Source of the DNA: Styela clava
Lineage: Eukaryota; Chordata; Ascidiacea; Stolidobranchia; Styelidae
DNA: 64,000 nt
Direction: 5' to 3'
NCBI RefSeq assembly: GCF_964204865.1
Contig: NC_135251.1
Location: 13,144,001 to 13,208,000, forward strand
Part shown: one piece after another, positions 37,228-48,735 of the stretch
How the letters are laid out: each line of letters opens with the position of its first letter
Numbering within the stretch: position 1 is the first letter of the stretch
Translations under genes and position numbers: made by a program
Notes under the pieces: model-generated
Database searches by the model: none
Seen by the model: the letters and a program-made list of their open reading frames with translations, nothing else
What the model was told of the DNA's origin: nothing

Positions 37228-38080
37228 TAGGGATGTAAGTTTCAGAATTTCGAATCGAAGCGATTCGAATCAACGCCAATTCGAATCGATTAGAAGCAAT
37301 TTAAGAAAATGGGGCTTGATTCTATTTAAAAAAAAAATTCAATAGATAACACACGGCAATTTTGCACGACACAACGGCGCCGCCTTTATAACGCCTCCAT
37401 AACCAAAAGCGTTTATTATCCTTACGTCCACAGCTTTCCAAAGCCGTGACACTCCCAGAGTCGTTATATTTGATATTGGTGGCAGCTTTCGAGGGACCAA
37501 TGGTTTCGCTCAATTTTGTCCGACTACCTAAAATGTTACAAAGTTTCACAAATATTTTATACGTTTCTTCAAATTATCTACATAATATTATTATAATAAA
37601 ACATCATCGCTTTATACCTTATTAAAAACATGTCTGCGATGCTTCCCTCGTTATCATTGCTTCTTTCAAAATCATGGCGCATACGGTACTAACTAGCGTT
37701 TATCATTTGGATGAATTTTAAAGATCAATTTTAGAAGAAACAATCGCTATATACCCGGTATTATTTGCAAACATAATTGTATGTGAGTAAATATGTAACT
37801 GAGTATACCTTTATGTAACAAAAAATAAATCTCAGCCGTAATATATTTGGTAGTTGATACATCCATGCAATGTGTTTTTCTAGTAACTTTCTTAATACTT
37901 TAAGCTCAATATTGTTATTTTAACAAAATTTATACTATATATATTTCTTTCAAATTTGAAGAAATTCAACGATAATATGCTGATAAACTAAATAGAATCA
38001 GATTCGGAAATATTCGAATCGGAACATTGTGATTCGAAATTCGACTCGAAAAAAAAAAATATTCGAAACTTACATCCCTA
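37228..38080. mobile_element. hAT-like element, 853 bp, with perfect 8-bp target duplication
   Basis: The termini tagggatgtaagtttc and gaaacttacatcccta are perfect 16-bp inverted repeats. The target duplication is gttacgac at 37220-37227 and 38081-38088. Subterminal repeated 'attcgaa/gattcgaa' motifs occur at both ends. No transposase is present. Confidence 0.93.
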
Positions 38081-38176
38081 GTTACGACTTATAATGCAAT
38101 CAGGAATCTTTATTAGCAGGCCTTACAAAATTTAAAAATTGACAAGCTAATTTTTTTCATTGTCGAGGGAATTGTT

Positions 38177-38660
38177 GTAGCAAGAGTACATAAGGATAGT
38201 TACTGAGTACTGTATGTTTCAATATTTTCACAACTTATTGTTAATAGTGCATGTTATTTGCCTGAAACAAGGCCGCTGCTCTAATTCATTTTCTTTATGA
38301 TATTTTCCCTCGCTCAAGTATTCGTTCGTTCTTTGTTAGTTAGAAATTTGGTTTCATCGCATATACGTAGTAAGGTTTAAGTGTGTTTCGTTATCAGTTT
38401 TTTGGATCAATTCGATTGTGCAACTTTACAATATACGAACATTTGGCATTCAATCTATTGTGTGCTTCTTATTGACCTCTGAAGGAGTCAGTTGTGGTTT
38501 ACTCCGCTAACGGGTGTTTAATAACGCGGGGGTAAGAACACGCAGATAGGGTTGTCTTTCACTATATACTGCCATAGCGCTAACTGTTCATTCATTTGTT
38601 TTCGTCCATTATCATTTGACACAACTTATTGACGAACATAAACAAAAGTTGACAAGACGA
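38177..38660. repeat. Duplicated flanks U2 and V1 downstream of tropomyosin gene 2
   Basis: Positions 38177-38571 match the region upstream of gene 1 (U1) without its transposon. Positions 38574-38660 ('tagcgctaac...cattcatttgttttcg') match 41023-41121, the region upstream of gene 2. The same flanks therefore occur on both sides of gene 2. Confidence 0.8.
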
Positions 38661-38674
38661 GCTCTATATGCTTT

Positions 38675-38680
38675 TTTATT
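38675..38680 (-). terminator. Polyadenylation signal of tropomyosin gene 2
   Basis: AATAAA on the minus strand, 82 bases after the stop, lies in a context conserved with gene 1. Confidence 0.75.
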
Positions 38681-38761
38681 TCAAAATATTAGAAGATACA
38701 CTGAATGGCCTAATAAACAAACAGAAATGGTAGAATAATTTTTCGACGAGAATCATTAAAT

Positions 38762-40843
38762 TTAATGAAGGGAAACCATGTCGGTAAGAGTCTGGTCCAG
38801 TTTTTCGCTGATGCCTTTGTACGACAATTTCTCGGCGTAGAGTTGATCTGAAGAATAATAAAGAAATAAATTAATATAAGTAATCGCCTTGCGTTTGAGT
38901 GTGTTAAATTTATTTATAATGAAAATCTCCACAGCCTATTTCGAATTTAGTAGTAAGTATAAGTTCGACTTTTTCGACTGAATAAGTAACAAAATCATAG
39001 ATTGGAATTAGGAAATCAATCACAGATGACGTACCTTCAAGATAATCGATGGTCTTTTCCAACTTGTCGACAGTTCTTTCAGCAAATTCAGCTCTGGTTT
39101 CAGCCTAAATAAATATTTACATCAACTTTTATTTATCAATTTGCAACAAAATTATACAAGTTACAAATCGTTGTATTGTCAAATATTTTGAGTTTTTCGG
39201 ATCATTATGAAATGTCTTAAACTTACGTTCTTCAATTTTTCTGAAAGAACACGAATTTCTTCTTCATATTTATCTTCTTGCTCAGAATTTTTGACAGAGA
39301 TTGATTCCATGTTTCTCAAAGTTTCTTGAAGTCCTTTCAATTGTTCGTCAGTGTGCTTCACTTTACTGTAACAAGAATTTAAATATTCACATTTGCGGTC
39401 AGGAGAACTAGATATAGGGCGATAAACAGCCTTCGTTTGAATAATCGAAAAATTCTTGAAAGAATATTTTGCCTGAACGATCAAAATTTGCTATTTCCCT
39501 GAAAGTAGATGTGTAATAAAATGGTCCCCGATGTCAAAATGTACGAATTAGTATAAATTACCAATTGTTTATCCTTTTTCATTGTCTATCATTTAATTAC
39601 AATCATGAAATAAAATTTGATTACTCACGTCTCATGTTCTTCGGCACGGTCGGTAACACGTTCCAAATCGTTTTCAACCATGCGAAGTTTTCTGCCGACC
39701 TAAAATATAGATTCGGGTAATATATATTATTATTCAAACTATTTCTGAGAAGTGTTAAAGATTTTACACACTATCATCGTCTACTTATATATCATTGAGA
39801 ATCATTGTATTTGTTAGCCCAAGTACAAATGACTATCGCATTAACTTCTAATATTCTGTGAACTGCGCTAAATTTGTCACGTTTAGATTACAATATGTGA
39901 TGATACGTAGTAGCCTATGTTCTCACCTCTTCATATTTTCTGTCAGCATCTTCAGCAATAGCTTTAGCATCACGAAGTTGAATTTCTTGTAATTCCAAAG
40001 TTTCTTCATCCTTGAATGATCTGCTTTCAATAAGTTTTCGGCCACGTTCACTTTCTTCGGCTGCCTTCTCAGCAGTTTCAAGTTTAGTGAGGGTTTCGTT
40101 CAATCGTTCAGTTACTCTGGCTAATTCTTCTTCAAGAAGTTGCATACGACGAGTTTGTGCGTTCACTTCCAATTCAGACTGCAAAACCAAATTGAAAGGA
40201 TTAAATCATGAAAAACGTTGCTGCTCGATATTTGGATTCTGACAGTAAATTAAATTGTATTTTTATAATTTTATTTATTCACTCTCATATCTTCTTGTGG
40301 CCATTGTAAAAACAGAACAACCAACGTAACCAAAGATAACGTAATAAGCCTAGTAAATATATGCTGTAATATTTTAGGAAGCGTTAACAAATTTTTGTAT
40401 CTTTTGCTGTATATATTTGGTTTCACATATTTTACACGGCTTTACATGTCTTTATACATATTCCGGATAAAAGGTTTGAATTTTACTCACATCAGTGGCA
40501 ACTTTTGAAGCAGTTTCGACTTTTTCCAGTGATTCTCTGTTCTGTTCCATAACTTTGTCAAGTTCATCTTCAAGATTGGTGATTTTGCGGGTGATGGCGT
40601 TGATTTCAGATTCAAGCTGTAAAACAAGTTTTTAATTCATAAACAAAATCGTATGAATTTATTGTTTTCAAAATTGATAAGACATTTTCTAAAATTCTGA
40701 GTTTACATTAGATTCAATGCCTAACTTACCTCTTTGGCTTTGTTTTCCAAATCTTTCTTTTCGTTTTCTTGGTTGACTGCTTTTTCGACAGCTTCGTCCT
40801 TTTCACGGATTAATCCTTCCATTTTGTGCTTGATGGATTCCAT
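38762..40843 (-). CDS. Tropomyosin (tandem copy 2), 285 residues
   Basis: Coding exons in transcript order: 40730-40843, 40491-40616, 39927-40178, 39629-39699, 39227-39365, 39035-39104, 38762-38847. Exon sizes and phases are identical to copy 1, and the product differs only at residues 92 (M) and 111 (T). By eye about 14 of 858 coding bases differ, the first, fourth and last coding exons being identical, while introns show many substitutions and indels. Either strong purifying selection or exon-biased gene conversion could explain this. It forms the same parallel coiled-coil dimer on actin. The TATA box and about 150 bases of promoter are conserved with copy 1, so co-expression is likely. Confidence 0.94.
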
Positions 40844-40934
40844 TTTGTTTTAGGGTTTAGTGAATTACACAACAAAGAAATTCGATACCGGATGGCGAAG
40901 GAAGAAATGATATATCTTTATCGACTGAGAGCGG

Positions 40935-40942
40935 GTTTATAT
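40935..40942 (-). promoter_or_regulatory. TATA box of tropomyosin gene 2
   Basis: TATATAAA on the minus strand, 92-99 bases before the ATG, lies in the block (about 40855-41015) shared with gene 1. The block includes 'ttcgcgtttggtgataatg' upstream of the TATA. Confidence 0.75.
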
Positions 40943-41022
40943 ACTGATGGCCGCGCTTTTGGAACAGCGCATTATCACCAAACGCGAAGTGTGAAATACG
41001 CAAGCAGTAGTTTCGTGCTACC

Positions 41023-41121
41023 TTAGCGCTAACATCTGTTCATTCATTTGTTTTCGCCCATTATCATTCTACACAACTTATTGAAATGCTATTCACCGAA
41101 CATAAAAAAGTTGGCAGACGA
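41023..41121. repeat. Duplicated flank V2 upstream of tropomyosin gene 2
   Basis: Similar to 38574-38660. It joins the gene 2 promoter directly, without the U segment that follows the promoter of gene 1. This marks a duplication or deletion breakpoint at about 41022. Confidence 0.75.
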
Positions 41122-42570
41122 TCGTGGTTAATTTCTAATTTAAGAGTATGTCACTGACCTTCATGAAATATATTATATTAAAATATTAATTCAATAATCT
41201 TACACAAACTGTAGAATCATAACGATGTATAGAGAAGTAGTATATATATTATAAAGCGATTGTCTATTTTTAAAAGATCATTATACTTCTCCTGACGCAC
41301 GGAAGTTTGAATATACTGTACCACGAATCCGATGAAACGTTTTGAGATTTACTGCGTCACCTATTTGTATTTTGAATAACAGTCCTTGATTCATTGGGAC
41401 ACGCACTATAACAACCTTGACTGTTTATGAAATTTTACAAAAATTTATCTCACGCGAAAATATAAATCACGATTTCCATAATTTTAATATATACTGTATA
41501 CCATTTATACATGTATACCACCGTATATCATTTTTGAAATATTATTTTGGGCACACTCCGGAAAGCTGGTCGTTGAATTAAGCGTATATTCATATATATT
41601 TAAAATAACATGAGCACATGTGTTCTTTAATTGTAACTTGTCGTTACGTGTCGCAAATCAAACAAAAAACCTTTCGCTGTAATATTTTCGTCAGAATTTT
41701 GGTAGTGCATTATATTTTATCTAAATCTGTAGGCATCACTTTTAGGCAATACCAGCTCTTGCTTCATTAGTGATTGCAAAAACTTGGTCCACTTCTAAAT
41801 CATCGGAAATACTTTGCATCCATTTGTTTTCTATCAAATGTGTATGCATGTTTTTGCGTGATTTAAATCGCGTTGGAGATATTTTCAGTTTTACATCACT
41901 AAATTAAAGCACTGTGTACGTAAGAAACATAATACAGTACCAAACACGATAAGAACAATCAAATTTAAAACACGGATTTGCAACGGGTGCCTAAATATAT
42001 TTAATACAGAAGATCTCCAATTTAGATTTTGTTATGAAAGCGCAAAGCATTTTACAAGCGCGGGGGTGAAGTCCCGTGGACTCAATTAGGTCGGCGTGGA
42101 TTTGAATCAGCCAATTTCAAAACACATTTTATTTACAACCTAATTTATATACACTATCTCACAAAATCCACCAAAACTAGCAAGGTCGTGTAGTCGAAGT
42201 CTGTCGTTTTTATTATTATTTCAATGTAATACTTCACTAGTTGGAGTTTCCGGAACTGGACTAGAAATAACTCTTGCCAATGATAGAATTTTCATAAACT
42301 GAATATTTGTATTTCCGGGTAGGAACTGAATTTCTTTCATCCTTCAGTTGCAAAGTCAAATTTTCCTGTCAATCGATAATAAGAAGGACCCTTTCTTCAA
42401 TTCCATATATATACTTGTGTTGGTGATGTGAATAATGTGACATCCAAAACAATTTAAATAGAGAGAAATGATGAGATATTTGTGAAATTTAATATGGTCA
42501 TGCAATCTTTTGATATCCATTTTCATAATATAAATGTATACATAAACAAGCAATTAGAAATAAAAATGCC
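41122..42570. other. Spacer between tropomyosin genes 2 and 3
   Basis: This is AT-rich with no supportable gene. A GC-rich island at about 42058-42115 (gcgggggtgaagtcccgtgg) followed by 'ggatttgaatc' loosely resembles a tRNA end but does not fold as one. Confidence 0.5.
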
Positions 42571-42572
42571 GT

Positions 42573-42578
42573 TTTATT
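42573..42578 (-). terminator. Polyadenylation signal of tropomyosin gene 3
   Basis: AATAAA on the minus strand, about 30 bases after the stop codon. This is closer than in genes 1 and 2. Confidence 0.6.
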
Positions 42579-42608
42579 TCCTGTTTGGAAATCGTTCTAT
42601 GCTTCGTT

Positions 42609-45111
42609 TTACTTCAGAGTGATCATGTCGCCAAGAGTCTGGTCAAGTTTTTCACTGATTCCTTTGTATGATAGTTTTTCGGCTAACAGTTGATCTGAAA
42701 TATAAACAAAAAATACAATATCACATGGTAAAATAAAAACCTATTCATTGCTTTATAGAATTTAACACCAAGTGACAGGACAAATGTCACGTTACCTTCT
42801 AAAGAATCGATAGTTTTTTCCAGTTTGTCGACAGTGCGTTCAGCAAATTCAGCTCTTGTTTCGGCCTGTGAATGAGAAAAATGGATTCAATAACTCCTTG
42901 AAAATAAACAAATCCAAAAAAGTATCAGACATAAAACTGAAGCAAAACCTCTCAGAAGTATAGTATCTGTATCTGGTGTTATCTTCGTCGCTATCATATT
43001 CAGCATATCCACATATATATATAACTACTCACATTTTTCAGTTTCTCCGACAGAATTCTCATTTCGTCTTCATATGTATCTTCTTGTTGTGAGTTCCTAA
43101 CTGCCTCATTTTCCATCCGTTTTAGTTTTTCTTGCATCGCCCTCAATTGTTCTTCTGTCTGTTTCACTTTCCTAAAAAAGAAACGTCGTATTCCGTCGTA
43201 TGGTTAATGATTGCGCATAACCAACGCTATGTCGTTAAATTTTCCTATACTTAACTGTACAACATCACAAGTAAACCATTCGGACTAGCTTGTTATCGTA
43301 TATATAGGTATACAGTATCGAGAATTATATACAGCGTGTAATACCTAGTAGCATTCTACATATTGAGTGATTATACGGTGCCTAACTTGTAGCGAAGGTG
43401 TTCAACAACTTATATATTTACAAGAGGCCGTGGTTCGTCATATGATTAAACCCCCCTTCTCGGCTGTCCTTTCCCCCGGGATAAATATGCAAATCCTGTC
43501 CTATCCTACGGTGGAACGTTTTTGAAATTCCTCTTCGTAATTCGTACATTTCGTGTCAGCTACATCGTTTAGATTGATAATTCCAATCGACACAAAAGAG
43601 CAGATATTTACAATGTACATAACCTAAGTATGATTCTTACTTATTGTAGTTTGAAGTATATGCGTTAACTATATATTTTCAAATCTTTGGTAAATTAAAT
43701 TAATTTCATACTTACGTTTCGTCTTCTTCAGCTCGATCAATAACTCTTTCCAAATCATTTTCCACCATATGAAGCTTTCTGAGAACCTAAATACGAAATA
43801 AATATTGAGATTTAAACAATCAGATACACGAAACTATGTTTTGCCAAACGGCATTTGGTAAAGTTTGAGACCAGTTTTACCGTTCGCTATATTTTTTTGG
43901 TTTTTATAAATAATACGGCCTCGGAACTATACCAGCGTCAATAAGTTATATTGACTGAAAATCATTTTTAAAATAAATATTTAATCTATATATATATTTT
44001 TCGTGTAGGCCTATCAGATGTAGCAAGTTTAAAGAATTGCGGGCTGCCTATATTATAACATATTTATAGATAGTTTTGTATGTATACTTCATCATATTTC
44101 CTGTCAGCATCTTCTGCAATTGTTTTCGCATCTCGTAGTTGAATTTCTTGCAGCTCCAATGTTTCTTCATCTTTGAAAGATCTGGCGTACAATGTAATGT
44201 ACAAACTTGTTCAGTCAACTGTATTCCAAACTAATATATATAGCTATTATTGGCATAAGAAAGTTTGGGATAGTTTGGGCTTCTATCTTCGCGTTCAATA
44301 TTACATATAACTATGGCGGGGACAGAATAGAAACTTCAGGTTATGCCAACACCCATTAATTGCTATGATTTCTTGTATTGGTGATGTGAACAGTACTCAA
44401 TTTGATCCTATAGTACTTCTAGTTAAGTAAACCTTGATTCAATAGCTTTCCTTCCCAATTCACTTTCCTCGGCAGCTTTTTCAGCAACTTCCAATTTTGC
44501 CACCGTTTCACTGAGTCGATCATTGACTCTGGACATTTCTTCTTCAAGCAGTTGCATTCTCCTGGTTTGTGCGTTGACTTCAAGTTCAAACTAAGATACA
44601 ATCAAAATTGTTCATTGTTATCTTTTTTAATATATATATGTATCATTCATACGGCATAGTTTGATACTGTAAATATTTAATGTACACATTTTCAAACACA
44701 TTTTTGCTTCCAAGTTGTGATGTTTTTAAACAGTAGTAACATAATATATATATATATATAATCGTATATATTCATTTTTAACGAATGACTCACGTCTGAT
44801 GCTGCTTTTGCTGCGGTTTCCACACTTTCCAGAGATTTTCGATTTTTTTCTGTTACTTTATCAAGTTCATCTTCAAGAGTAATGATTTTCTTCGTAATGG
44901 CGGTAATCTCACCTTCAAGCTGCACATGGAAGATATTTTAATTTTCTTGTTCGAAAAATAAATATTCATTTTGATTCAAACTGATACGTAGGTCTACCTC
45001 TTTAGCTCTATCTTCCATATCAGTCTTTTCCTTTTCCATTTCAATAGCTTTCGTTATTGCATCTTCGCGATCCTTAATCAGGCCTTCCATTTTGTGTTTA
45101 ATGGACTCCAT
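42609..45111 (-). CDS. Tropomyosin (tandem copy 3, divergent), 285 residues
   Basis: Coding exons in transcript order: 44998-45111, 44794-44919, 44433-44590, 44088-44181, 43716-43786, 43033-43171, 42796-42865, 42609-42694. Sizes are 114, 126, 158, 94, 71, 139, 70 and 86. The protein has the same length as copies 1 and 2 but many substitutions, such as [12 protein letters not shown] in exon 1 and a C-terminus GDMITLK. The 252-base third exon of copies 1 and 2 is split here by an intron in phase 2 of codon 133 (ESR|SFKDEE). Divergence is spread along the whole length, so this is an older paralogue, perhaps with a different expression site. No alternative exons were found. A TATA-like box lies about 60 bases upstream of the ATG. 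Confidence 0.93.
43425..43510 (+). repeat. Fragment of a dispersed repeat in a tropomyosin 3 intron
   Basis: The 'ccgtggttcgtcatatgatt...cccccgggataaatatgcaaatcct' order recurs at about 57985-58070 and about 59850-59925. All are in non-coding DNA. Confidence 0.7.
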
Positions 45112-45168
45112 AATATTTGTTTTTGGGCTCAGAAAATCGTTTTACTAAATATTTCCACTTTTATAATC

Positions 45169-45175
45169 TATAAGC
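45169..45175 (-). promoter_or_regulatory. TATA-like box of tropomyosin gene 3
   Basis: TATAAAA on the minus strand, about 60 bases before the ATG. The surrounding promoter sequence does not resemble that of genes 1 and 2. Confidence 0.6.
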
Positions 45176-45914
45176 TTCCGAAAATGAAAACCTTCCTGCT
45201 ATGAGGGCGCCGCAAAGATATTATACCAGGAGACCATTGCACAAGATACGGTCGTCTTATCCCAGCCACTGTCAAAGTAATTATCGAATTGTGACAAATA
45301 ACAGATTTTAACCAGGATAAGCATAAATGTAATGCGTAGTTAGAAAGATAACGCCAGTATAGCAAACGTCATTCGGACATTGTAAAGAGAAGAAGGGAAG
45401 AAGCCAGAATGATTTCGACGGCCTTCATTTCTAATCGAATGTTATTTATAACTATGGCCACGCCTACGGTATGTCGCTGAAGGGGATTTGAACAATTTCA
45501 CAATTGAAACAATCTGACTAAATTGATGTTAGGGGTAAATTTCCATGTTGAAAATTTTGGCCATTATGTGGTAAATGAGATGGAAGTGCTGTGTAGATTT
45601 GCTGATGCTCGGACAATTGTGTTAAATACTTTTCATCAGCCTTTCGCATGCTAAATTTTGAAAATAAAAATGATGAAAAAGAGAAATCACTTCGGGCTAA
45701 TTATGTGGAAAGTCACGGGGAAATTCTACGCCCACAGCATATATGCTTGGCATCGATCAATATAGGATAAAAATATCGCTACGTGAGTTCTAGGCTACTA
45801 AATACCAACCCCTATATGTTGATGAGCTACTGAGGACCCGGAGGAAGGTAAACAAGCTTTTGCAACTTTGGAAAGGCTATCAAATGAAAGATTTCGCTGT
45901 CATGTCCTAACCTC

Positions 45915-46121
45915 TTATTTTGGTACTCCCGTAGTGTGTGTACCAGGTTAGGCCATAATTTTATTCCGATGTTCCTTATTTTAGTTCTATTACGAGTTCG
46001 GGGACTGTCTGTGTTAGCTAAATGAATATACCCCATTCCCATAGGCTTCAGTTTATTCACACAGCTTGATGTAAAGTAAGCAAACAAAATTAGTTACCTC
46101 CATATTGGTACACGCACTTCT
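45915..46121 (+). repeat. SINE-like repeat 'TAC' copy 4
   Basis: Full-length copy from 'attttggtactcccgtag' to 'attggtacacgcac', matching 17412-17619 and 25154-25359. Confidence 0.85.
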
Positions 46122-46162
46122 GAAGCGCCCTTCTTACCTATCGATCTTAGGATCGGTAAGTA

Positions 46163-46202
46163 ACTCGGATGCACTCGGATCTACTCGGATGCACTCGGAT
46201 CT
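46163..46202 (+). repeat. Short tandem repeat, 10-bp unit x4
   Basis: Four units of actcggatNN alternate 'gc' and 'ct' endings, giving a 20-bp higher unit. Confidence 0.85.
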
Positions 46203-46535
46203 ATTATCATATTGTCCCCTTTTTTTCAGTTTTTCACGCCGTTTAATTTTTACTATCTTTTTATTTTTCTACTCTATATATATGCGATAGTGTACTCTTC
46301 ATATCATGCCCTGAAGTTTTTCTGAATAGAAATTCGAAACGTCGGCAAATTATATCGTTTTGCTATACACCGGTTGTGCTTTATTTATCTTTGACACGAT
46401 CGGTAAGTATGTCGATAGGTATTTGTCTGTTTGTCTGTTAGATGAACGCGATATCTCACGAAGGCGAGGTTGAATCTGCTCCAAATTTTGTATGTGCATT
46501 CATCATATCTCGGACCAGAAGCCTATTGATTTTGG

Positions 46536-46747
46536 ATGAATTATGTCGTATAATTAGCGTTATCAATTAGTTAATATTTAATTAGTGATAAGACACGCGG
46601 TGTCACTATAGATTTATGAATTATGTCGTATAATTAGCGAGTTATTTAATAATTAGTGATTGGACACGCGGTGTCGCTATAGAGTCATGTTTGAAACCGC
46701 AGTTTCGATCGATAAGTCTTCGGTCTCCGAGCGATATTCTCGTTTTA
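46536..46747 (+). repeat. 79-bp duplication plus dispersed repeat
   Basis: The segment starting tgaattatgtcgtataatta (46536) is repeated from 46615, each copy followed by 'gacacgcggtgtc'. The following 'tcttcggtctccgagcgat' block (46706-46747) also occurs at 287-328. Confidence 0.8.
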
Positions 46748-48342
46748 ATATTACACCAATATATGCGAGTTTGATCACATTGGAGTCATTGGACACGCCG
46801 CTAAAAAGTCGCAGATGTTTACTTTGGCAAGCGGCACCGTACATCAATCAATCAATCAATTTTATTTCGGTCGGTATAAAACGAAACAAAAACAATAACA
46901 AACGAACAAACACAAAACACAGAGGACCTGGAGGACGGACATAACTTAAAGAAAAGTTAAAAACGTGAAAATAGTCAAATAACACAATAAAACAAAAATA
47001 CACGATACAGAATCGGGCAATAACTTCAAATAAATAAATTTATGAATAACAGTGACAACAATGAGTTTATTTTAAAGAGGGGTCATACAGATAAAAAACA
47101 TCGTTTTTATGTGTAACAAGAAAATGAAGTGATTGTAGGAATAACACTGCAAATGGTAAAGGAAAATTGTGATTAGAAAAAACAGGTCGCTTGAATGAAG
47201 ACTTTGTTCGAACATTAAATGACTGATAAAACTTGTTGAAAGAGGTGCTTTTGGGTGTTGACCAACTAAAAAAATAGTGCTGTGATGGTGTGGTGTTTAT
47301 AATAAACTATGTTAAAATCTTAGGCAAATTGGAAAGCTATTCAGTGCCTTTCAGTGGATCCTTGTTTAATGTTAAAGAGTCATTTGAACATAGAAAAATG
47401 AAGCGCCTGAACTGGGGCAACAGTTTGAACATAATGTGAGATGGAGCCAATATGATTTCGAACCAGCTCTCCAGCCCTGCTTGCACTGAAGTTGAAATTA
47501 TCAAGAGTTGAAAGAGTCCAATCTTAAGAATTTTATGGTCTACCATATTTTAGAAATTGAAATCCACCATCCCAGGGCAGAATCATTGTATCCGTTCCAA
47601 TGCTTCCAACATTAATATCGAATTTCCACGAACGACCTACATTTTTCGAAAATTTACAAAGTTCATTCAAATTAATCGGGTGATTATAAGAAAAAGGGAC
47701 ATTTATCGATTCGCCAACTAATAACAATCAGTAAATCATTCTTCTGCGAGGAAAGTTTCTTGAAAAGGTTCTGTACGAATGATGACCGATGGCAAGTGAG
47801 AAAGTATTCTCGCTCATTTTGTTCAGACTGTTGCGCAATTCGTTTGTTTACACGACGTGAGCGTTGAAGAACAAGCGCAGGCTGGTAGGTATGTGGTAGA
47901 TACAGAGATATCAAATAAATATATAGAGTATAGACAGTAAGATCGCTGATGTTCTATTGTTATGAACTTATTGTTGCGTTACGGTATATGGTTAACGAGG
48001 AAGTAAATCCCGTTGACAATCCATGGAAATAAATTAGAGAAGCTTAAAGGTGAGTAGTGTGTGCGCCACAGACATTAACTTGCATCACTGTTGTCTGTTG
48101 ATGTGTTGCGGCCACCACAGTATTCTGGTAATACAGTAATAAGGCTTGGACTTACCCAATAACTGCTGAACCGATAGATAACAAAAAAATATAGAGAAGC
48201 AGGGACTCTTGGCAGAGAGTCTTTGTTGCAAAACTCATTTCAGCATTTAACCGAATACTAAAATAGCCTACTTCAAATTTTATTGTGATTTAGTGGGAAA
48301 ATGATATTTAGTCAAACTTTATTTTTGTACGATACTTCAGAG
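46748..48342. other. Gene-free AT-rich region
   Basis: A (caat)n run sits at about 46845-46860. Several short open frames here lack recognisable features. I see no gene and no further clear repeat. Confidence 0.5.
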
Positions 48343-48538
48343 CAGTGGTTTTTAGCCGAGTTTCGTGGCACCCTAGTCCTGTAGTCTTAGGGTTCTGCTA
48401 GTACTGCTGTACTGTCTGACTGTCCAGTAGTTCTATAATTTTACATTCAAATCCGAGAGTTAGATACAGACCTAGTTCGCCGAGTGTCCGAAACCTTTTA
48501 TTGAAGTTCCGCTCAACCAAAAAGGCTGAAAATCACTG
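48343..48538. mobile_element. hAT-type MITE, 196 bp
   Basis: The termini cagtggtttttagcc and the inverse ggctgaaaatcactg have the hAT CAGTG form. No target duplication remains visible. Confidence 0.6.
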
Positions 48539-48735
48539 ATTTACACGATTACTATAGTTCAGTAGTTCATAAAATGTTATGAAGTCTGGAAGTTGTACTT
48601 GGTGTTCTATTTTACAAGTTTTTCTCTATATTACAAATAGCATTACATCTCCCAACACTGGATTATAGTTCTGAAATCATATTCATTTGTTGCTTCGTTA
48701 AATAGCATAAAAATTTCAGTAGCAATAAAATAAAA

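Noticed and set aside
42058-42120. tRNA-like GC-rich segment
   Set aside because: A box-B-like motif is present, but no acceptor stem or anticodon arm can be paired.
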